Shown here: positions 51,601-60,600 of the stretch, piece by piece | How positions within the stretch are numbered: position 1 is the first letter of the stretch | Layout: the number at the start of each line of letters is the position of its first letter | From: Progne subis subis | Lineage: Eukaryota > Chordata > Aves > Passeriformes > Hirundinidae | Reading direction: 5' to 3' | Assembly (NCBI GenBank): GCA_022316685.1 | Contig: JAKJHU010000136.1 | Coordinates: 1,488,001 to 1,552,000 of the forward strand | DNA length: 64,000 nucleotides | Position numbers and translations under genes: made by a program | The notes under the pieces: generated by a model | Told to the model about the DNA's origin: nothing | The model's database searches: none | What the model saw: the letters and a program-made list of their open reading frames with translations, nothing else

Positions 51601-54600
51601 GATGGTGTGAAGCATCCTGTAAAACAATTTAGGGGCATCAAAAGGAGATTATATCTCTCATTGAGACATAGGAACAAGCAGCTGCTTTGTGCTTATCTAG
51701 GGAAACCTTGAATACCAATCACAGAACCAGGAAGGAAATTCACAATTTTCTTTGTTGTCTTCTAGGGTGTCACGGGGGATCTTGGCTACGGAGGCTACCC
51801 TGGTGATGAAGGAGGACCGGTGAGTGACTGCCCCTGTTCAAATGGGGACCTCACCATAGTCAAGTGTTTGGAGGTGTTTCCACTAAATGAAAGGCCTCCA
51901 AACTTTCTTCTGCTGTGAATAAGGATCTGGGTTAGAAGAGACATCAAAACTCCCGAGTTTCCCACACCTGACAGGCTGAGTTGCTGGTCCCAGCTTCTCC
52001 CGAAAGAAAGTCAGTAGGGAGTTTCTCAAGAGCTGGAGAAGGATGGTGGCTGCATAACTCCCATTATTTGATGTGACTCATCTCTGTGCTGTTCCCCAAG
52101 GCAAATAAAGTCCTCAGCTTCATCAAATCTGCAGCCTGTGCCAAAATTATCCGTACCACCTGCAGCTGAAAGATCTGAGTTAGTCCAAAAGTGAGCCAAG
52201 AGCGATGTTCCTATCCGTCACACGGCAGACAACATGAATCCCTTGAATTCTTACTAACCCTCTTCATCCAAACTCTGCATGAATCCCACGTCAGCCCTGG
52301 AATAAACGTCCCTCCATGCATCGCTCCCAAGGGGAGGGGGCCAAGGGGCTGACGTGCTCATGGCTTTTCCAATGGCGCAGGCAGGGGCCAAAGGCTGCTG
52401 TGAGACATCTCATGCCAGGCAATGTTTCCTTGGGGCTTGAAGGTCAGGATGGGATTAGACATCTGTGCAGAGCCCTGAGGACTTCGTCTTGTCATTTTAA
52501 TTTTGAAAGAGAAGCTTCCCAAAGTTCTTTCACAGCTAAGGGACTGGGAAGGGTGTTTCTCTCTTGGTGATGAGGACTTGCAGTTGGTCTCTACATCAGA
52601 AAGGTTGTGGGCAGAGATAGTGGGGTGGCCAGGTAAAACCTGCTGCTCCTGTACCTCCACACCACCTCCTGTGACAGGTAGCCACAGAAACAGGCTTAGC
52701 AGGCAACTCCTGACTGTTGTTTTTTCCCCTCTGTGCACCAGGGTGAGCGTGGACCACCAGGTGTGAATGGGACACAAGGTTTCCAGGGATGCCCTGGGCA
52801 CAGAGGAACAAAGGTACGTGTGTGGAACAAGCCTGCACAGAGCAGACCCAGAGTGCAGTGGGTCTGGGGAGTCCCCCAGGGGTAACTCCTGCTGCCTTAG
52901 GAGGTCACACAACCTCTGCCACGTGCCCTTGAGTGGTTGTGTCCACCTGGGCAGGCACCAGGGCTTTCAGAGGCTGCTGTGGCTTTGGTGTTGCTATGAA
53001 GAACAAAAAGGCAGGCCAGAGACCCAGGCTCAATCTGCAGACAAGGACGATCTGTCTTGTGCAGTCTGGCTCTGGCGGAAAGATTTGGGAACAGATGGAT
53101 GTGCGTGTCTTGGCACATGGCTGGGACAGTGAGCGGGTGGAACTCTGCTGTTGGGAAAGAGGGAGACAAGTGAGCCATGGCTGAAGGTTTAAGGAGGAAC
53201 CTTGAGCTAGTGGTCCAGGACAGCAGCTGTACCCCAAGCCAGAAAAGGTGCTGAAACATATAATATTTATGGGAAATAGTGAAATTAAGGGGATGTTTCC
53301 TACCATTTGCTCTGACCACATGACCCTCTGGCAGGGAGAAGAGGAATGCATGAACCAAGCCCATTGGTTGCAGCTGAGATACTGAGTCTCGTTAAAAATC
53401 TGTTTGGCCTTGGACAAAGGCGCTAGGACTGGCTCTGGATTAACATAAAAATGGGTGCAGGGAGAAACAAAAGTCATGAAGGAAGAGTTGTGGCTAAGGA
53501 GTGAGATATTTTATTGGATCAGCTGGATTAACTCCCATGCCCCACATATTTTACCTTGGCACAAATGCTGGGGAGGCAGCTGAAGACAAACATTGACATA
53601 AGAGAAATTAGGGAAAGTCCTGTCCTGGTCATGGCTCTGGGTCTGCCCCCAAGCCCAGCCCTCCTTTTCCACTGCTTCTGACGGCAGTGAGCTGGACAAA
53701 AGTGGAGTAACTCTCTTTTCCGTCTCCTTAGGGTTCTCGGGGATTCCCAGGAGAGAAGGTAGGGAGCTATTTCCTCATCCCCCAGCCGTGAGCGTGATTG
53801 TGTGGCACTTCAACATCCCCCATCCCCATTCCCCCTTCCTCTCAGTGAGCATTTGCCCCTTGCCTCCCTGCCACAGGGTGAACTTGGAGAAATGGGTCTG
53901 GATGGCATTGATGGAGAAGAGGTCAGTAATTTTAATTGTTTTTCTCTTAATGACACAATGCTTCAGTGAAGTATCTAAAAAGCACCTTGCAAGTGGCAAA
54001 TATCCTAAAATCTTCTTTTTTTTAGGGAGACAAGGGTTTGCCTGGCTCCTCTGGAGAGAAGGGATATTCTGGCAGGAGGGTAGGCTTTAATCACTTTTAC
54101 GGTGGGGCTAAATGATGGTGTAGAGGTGGATTTGAGCCAGGGGAGGGTGGAAAGCCATCATGCTCCCCTCAGGGCTGAGGGCTGGGCAGAGATGCTTTCA
54201 ACAAGCAAGAGCTGCTCCTCCTAACTCTCCACCTCTTCCCACAGGGAGATAAGGGAGTCAAGGGAGAACGAGGAGAACGAGGCGACCGTGGGCTCCGTGG
54301 AGATCCGGTAAATACTGCTAAGGCATCTTCTTGATTTTCCACCCACTTCCCATTGATCCTGGGGTCATCAGAGAGGGTGGCTGTGGCTTATTTAAATGCT
54401 GTTTGACAGTGGCAGGTCCCATGACAGAGCAAGAACTCAGAGGTGACATATGGGTACCACATGATACCAACCCATCAATTTACCATATTAAAATTCCCCT
54501 TCCTTATCTTCTTCAGTATTATTTCTCAGTTGAAAAGCTGTGTCTGTCTGAAAACAGCAGCAATACCTCATCTATTTCAGTCAAAAAAGGGAAAAAAGAG

Positions 54601-57600
54601 AAGTTGGTTCTCGGCTCTAGCAGAGCCGTTTGGGAAATTTGCTTTTCATGTCCCACTTACACAGATGTTTCTCATTGTTCTGTTGCTTTCAGGGAGATTC
54701 AGGAGCTGATAATACTCAGCGGGGCCCCAGAGGACAAAAGGGTGAAATTGGACCAATGGTAAAATTTCTTTGTTGTCTTGTGTTGTTTTTTTTGGTTTTT
54801 ACAACAGAATGGGCCAGAGAAAGGAAGAAAAAAGGATGCTGCCAAAGAGATGCAAGTCTTTAAACTCACTGTGCCTTGTCAGATGGAATATTTTTCTCCA
54901 CTAGAAAATGTTGTTGGTTTGCAACCAAAACTTTCTCTGGGAAGATGTCAGTTTAGAAGATGTTTTGTGTAAAAAAGCACCTTTTTAAAAAAAATATTAT
55001 TATTTTACAATGCCTTTTTGGGATATTGCCTGTGAAAATAACTTTGTACTTGGAAATTACCTTTGCATGTTCTCATGGGTCAAAAGCAGAGAACTGATTA
55101 GATTACACCAAATCTAGATCTCCTGCTTCACCTGAAACCTTTGCAAGAAAAAACACCCCACACGCTCCTTGGAAAATTTCAAAACCCATCTGTTTTCACA
55201 TCAGCTCATAATAAAAAACGCATCTTAAATTGCCAGAAGGCATTTCCCAACGAATAGGAATGTTGACTTCTGCTGGCTCAGAAGCTTGATGGAAAGTCTC
55301 TGTGAGTTGTTAGAAGGATTCCCACCAAAGCAGGACTATTAACTAGTGTGAAAGCATGAAAGGAGCCTTTTTTTTTTTGAGAATTGGAACTGCTTTGGCA
55401 GTGCCTGCCCATCTCAGGGCTCTCACTTGAGTTTTGTTTTTCCCTTAGGGAGATCCTGGACCAGCAGGGGTGGAGGGCCAAGATGGTGAAGTCGGGAGGA
55501 GGGTGAGTTGCCAGACCCCCAGTCAGCAAGGCCCAAGCTTAGACTGACAATAACTTTTCCCCTCCTTCCTTTCCATGTATTTTGTTTCACAAATGCCAGG
55601 CATTCAACCCTAAAACCCAACAAGCCACCCCCCAAAAAAGAAAAAAAAAATCTCAAAAGGAAAATGCCTCATGGCTTCTTGGCTCATTGTAGGGACTTTA
55701 AAAGTTGAATTTATTTCCGTGCAAATAACTCAGTGCTCAGATCAGTGGAGTTACACAGGATTCATATATAAGGCCAGGTTGGAATGTGCTTGGAACAACC
55801 TGGTCTAGTGGAAAGTGTCCTTGCCCGTGGCAATTAGATGGTTTTGGAGGTCCCTTCCAATCCTAACCAGTCTGTGATTCCGTGATACACATCTGCATTT
55901 GGCTGCTGGTTTTGGAAAGGCAAAACCCAAGCTGGAGCTGGGATGTCTGGGATGCGCTCCCTGCTGCATGTCCCTCCTGTCTCATGGGTGGTGACATACT
56001 CCTGACAGGCATCAGGGAGCAACTCATCTACGTGGGGGATGTGAGGAGGGAGAAAACATGCCCAAGTCTGATTTAAGAGATCTGACCATGTGGATTTCCC
56101 TCTCCCTTTCCCCTCCCCCCCAAGGAGTTTAAAACATCCAAATGTAATTTTTGGACTATAAGAAGCATTGATAACAAGCGTTGATCTAAAAGCAATAGGG
56201 AAAGGTGTGCTTACATATTAGATCAACAAGCCTCATTGTTCCTTCATTTGCAGGGCATGGCAGGACGAAGGGGGCCCATGGGAGTTAAGGTAGGTGGTGA
56301 TGGGACAACACATGGGGCTCCTGCCATACCACGGGCCAGGCAGCCTCAGCACCCAGAGAGATGTGCCAAGAGAAGGGACATGAAGGCTTTGCTTGTTCCT
56401 CTCTGCCTCCTCTCTCCTCCAAATTTCCCACTCCTCCTCAGGTTCATCTCCCTGTGTGCTTCTTGCTGGACTCAGTGCAGAACCAACTGTCCATGTGCCT
56501 GCCTGTGTCCTACAGCATTCCCTGGTCAGACGTTTTGTCCCCGTGTGCTGCTGGAGCAGCGTAACAGGGCCAGAGCATGGTGGTTGATGCCCATCAATTG
56601 CAGGAGGCAAATTGCCCCCACCATCGCTGTGCTTATTGCCTGCTATCACCGTATCTTGGAAAAAAAGAACAAGAAAGAAACACCCAACTGAGAGTCTGTT
56701 CTTCCCTGCTCTTTGTGCAGCTGTGGATACCCTGATCTCCCCTCTCCCTTCCCATGGTGCTGACCATGTTCTCCCGTGCTAACCTGCACTGTCCTGTTTT
56801 ACACTTCCAGGGCACCAAGGGCTCGCCTGGTCAAGCAGGGCCAGCTGGAGAGCAAGGCATGCGAGGGCCACAGGTCAGTGAGCTCCCAGCAGGGAAAAGG
56901 CCTTGCCTCATGATGCTGTGGTGCTCCTTCATCACAGCCACTTCCCCAAAGAGTCTCCTCCACAAAGACTATTGGTATTTGGGTATTTTTTGGGGGTGCT
57001 ACGGCCTGGCCACTGCGTTCACACCAGCCAAGGCGTGATGTGTTTGCAAAGCATCCCTCAGACACTGCAGCATTTGCTTCCCCTTGGATCTCGGTGTGTT
57101 CCTGCCCACGTGTGCTGACAGCCTCTCTTTTCTTCCCACACAGGGTCCCCCTGGCCAGGTTGGCACACCAGGCATCAGAGGAGAGCAGGGTGTCCCTGGA
57201 CCCAGGGTAATCCTTCTGCTGCTTCCCAGAGACTGGCCCAACTCTGCTGTTGTTGAACTAATAAGATTCCAATGTGTCTTCACGTTCCCCTCTCCTAGGG
57301 CTCCAGCTCTGCTCCACTCTCTTTTAACATGCTCTTTGAGCATGATTTTCCTCTCAACTTATGCTTAAGGCTTCTTGATCAAGAGTTACAGAACTGAAGG
57401 AGCTAAAAGCAACCACACAGGGGTCAGGACTTCAGTGTTTGGCCCATTATTGCAATTTTAATTAAAGGGGATCCCTGAGTGACTGGTGGGGGGCAACTCT
57501 GTGATGCTTCATCCTCTGAAACCAGAGCATGACCATCTCACATGCCTGCAGGGGCCACCTCATGCATTTGGTTCTCCCTCCTGCTGCATTCCTCAGCCAC

Positions 57601-60600
57601 ACCCATCGACATAAAGCCATATTGCATTTCCCCACCCCCAGCATGATTTTCCCCCTCCTGCTTTCCCGTGGGTGTTCTCTTAGGGACCATATAAATTGCT
57701 GCTGACATTTGCATTGAGCTGAGCTGGACCTCCAGCTCTTCCCAAACATGAAGCAGACTTCTGAATTTCCTGAAGTGTTTTGAGAGACGCCAGCCCTGGT
57801 AGTCAATACGTGATTTCTATGGTCATACAATTCCCCAGTTCCTGGCACACATGTTTTATTGAACATTGCCAATATGCCTCTCCCCATTTCCATTCCAGGC
57901 TGGGAGTGGACCTCCAGGACCCCCAGGAGAACGTGGCAGGATTGGTCCCCTGGGAAGGAAGGTATGTCCTTAGGAGCACTGGGCATCAGCAACTAAAGCT
58001 GCATTGAAAAGCTACTGGATTTTGTATGGGCTTGAAGAAATACATGAGATGAAGCTGTTGGGCTTGCACAGTGAGGAGAGAAGTGACTCTGTGCTCATTG
58101 TCTCATTAGGCTCCCATTTCAGTGAGCAGAAAGGCAAAAGAAACTGACCAACTGAGATTCCCAAGAAACTTTCCTGGGCAGATTCTCAGAAAATGCCCAC
58201 GTCGGGAGGTTTTATCTTTCCTGAAATCACCAAAGGTCCCCCTAAAGACGACTTGGCAGCATTTTGGGCTGTGTAGGTCGGGTCAGGCATTTCTGCCACA
58301 AGGAGGGCTGCAGACTGCTCTGTGTGAAGAAACCAGTGTTGGTGGGTTGGGGAAGGCTCAGAGCTGCCTGGAGTTTCAGCACATGCTTTAACAGATGCTC
58401 CTCTTTTTAGGGTGAGCCTGGAAACCCTGGACCCAAAGGGCCGAATGGACAGCCAGGCCCACGAGGAGAGATGGTGAGTGTGGCCATGCCCTCACACCTC
58501 TAAGGACACCTAAGGAACTTTAAGGGTACTTTAGGAGTTTCACAAAGGTCTGTGGGTTCTTTCTGTTGGTGCTGCTGGACCTGTGGGGTTTATGTTGTTT
58601 ACATATGACATTTACAGATGTCATATGTCATATGTTGTTTATATATGACATTTACAGATGAATGATTTTGGCTTTCCAATTTTAGGGTGATGATGGACGA
58701 GATGGAATTGGTGGCCCAGGTCCTAAAGGCAGGAAGGTAGGTGCATGCTCAGCATTTGCACCTCCTCAACAAGGATGAGGAAGCAGCCAAGATCTCCAAT
58801 ACAGATGGATAAGGGCATTTTCTAGAACATATTCAAATTAACCTTTCTGTGTTTCAGGGAGAACGTGGTTTCATAGGTTATGCAGGGCCAAAGGTAGGTA
58901 CAGCCCATGAGCTGTGCATTTATTTTCCAAGCAATTTTCCAAGGACCTGTGCAGATTTAGAGGTGCTGTTTGTGGTTTTCCCCTCCTAGGGTGGACCTGG
59001 TGACCGTGGTGTCGCTGGAGGCCCCGGCCCCAAAGGAAACAGAGGCCGCAGAGTAAGTTGGACTGTGGTACAAATTTTCCCTTCTGCATGAATGCCCTGA
59101 AAGATGGACACATCTTTTCCTCCAATTGGTCCTGGGAGTCTTCCTGCAGATGCTCATGGAGAGGACTTCTCTGCTCTCTCTTTCTAGGGAGATGCAGGAG
59201 TACCTGGGACACCCGGTCAGAAAGGAGAGATTGGATACCCTGGGCCATCTGTAAGTGTTCATTGCATTGCTGATTGGCTTCACATAATGGTCCCTGTGGG
59301 TGCCAGGGGTTAAAAAATAAGTCCATCGCTGCCTCCTGCTGATTTCAAGTTGGGGAAATCCCTCTTCATTTGTCTTGGATTTGTCTCTATAAATATTTAA
59401 GCAGCTGTTTATTGCTGACAAATATTTACCCTTCCTCAAACCAAAGGAAAAAGTCAAGAAACATGCTCTTACAAGGCATTAGGAATTCCCCATGGCAATA
59501 TGCCCCTTTGTCCTGGTTTGGAGACAAATTTGGGGGAAAACCCCTGTATAGGATCCCTCCGGGAAGCAAACCCAAGTGGCCCCTCCCTCCAACCAGTCCG
59601 AAAAAAAAAACCTTTGTGGAGAAGAGTGGAAAAAACTATTTTACTAAACAAATAAAGTGCATACAAGTATAAAGAATGAATAACATGAAACAATAAAACC
59701 TCTCGTTCTGGAGTGAGATGGCCAATTGAGAAAGTTCTTGCTGTGGGTGGAGCTCGGCTCTCTCTCAGTCTCTCCTCAGTCTCAGTCCCTCCGGAGCTGC
59801 TGGAAAATGCCGAGCTCCAGGCCCCGGTGGGCCGCAGGTGCAGCCCCCAGTGCTCCCCTGGGTTTTTTCAGTCCAGAGCAGGTTTAAACAGTTCCAAGAA
59901 AAAAAGAAAGAAAAAAAAAAACAGTCCAGGGAACTTCTCTGCCTTAGCTAGCTGAAACTAACTAAAAGCAAAAAGATCTCTGTCCTGCAGTCTCTCCAAG
60001 CCTCCGCTGAACACCGTCCGGAGAAGAATGTGGAGGAGTCAGGCAGTTTTCTCAAAACAAACTCCGCGCTTCTCCTTGCTCTTAGAACCAGTCTTAAAGG
60101 CACAGGACTCAATATACAGAGTCCAAACAGAACAGACGATTGGGGATACAAGCATCATAAAGTTACCCTAGGACACCCTTAAAATTCCTTCTAGGAGATT
60201 CTCGTCTCTTTATCATTCACTACCCCACACAGGATATGTGCCATGACCAAATCTGACTAGAACAAGGCTCCCTAGAAAAGACAAGGTGACTGGGCTTGCT
60301 TTGCTTGTGAACCTGGAGCACCATAACTCATAGAATGGCCTGGGTTGGAAGGGACCTTGAAGACCATCTAGTTCCAACCTCCCTTTTAGGTTTGGCCTCA
60401 GCTAGGTTTGGTCCTCACACAGAATAGCGCTGCACTCTGTAGTTGGAAACACAGCTGAAAACAGATTTTCCCTTGGCTTCTGCATGGCCCATGGTTCAGA
60501 AGTTATTCTGACAGGGTTCATGGGGCACCCTGGAGATAGACTTTGCACTCAGTTTCTCTTCATTCTTTGAAACAGGGCCTTAAAGGCGAGAAAGGAGAAT

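Larger units (their letters stand above)
51371..59187 (+). other. COL6A3: COL6A3 helix introns (17 introns, 96-922 nt)
   Basis: All are GT-AG and phase 0. Those above 300 nt are 51371-51765, 51820-52741, 52814-53731, 54308-54692, 54759-55448, 55503-56253, 56290-56810, 57207-57898 and 57962-58410. Apart from the CR1 at 55770 and the duplication at 58591, nothing was recognised. The shortest is 96 nt (58894-58989). Confidence 0.9.
59251..60575 (+). other. COL6A3: COL6A3 helix intron with LTR (1.3 kb)
   Basis: The longest helix-region intron. More than half of it is the solo LTR at 59509-60229, followed by a CR1 terminus at 60325. Confidence 0.92.
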
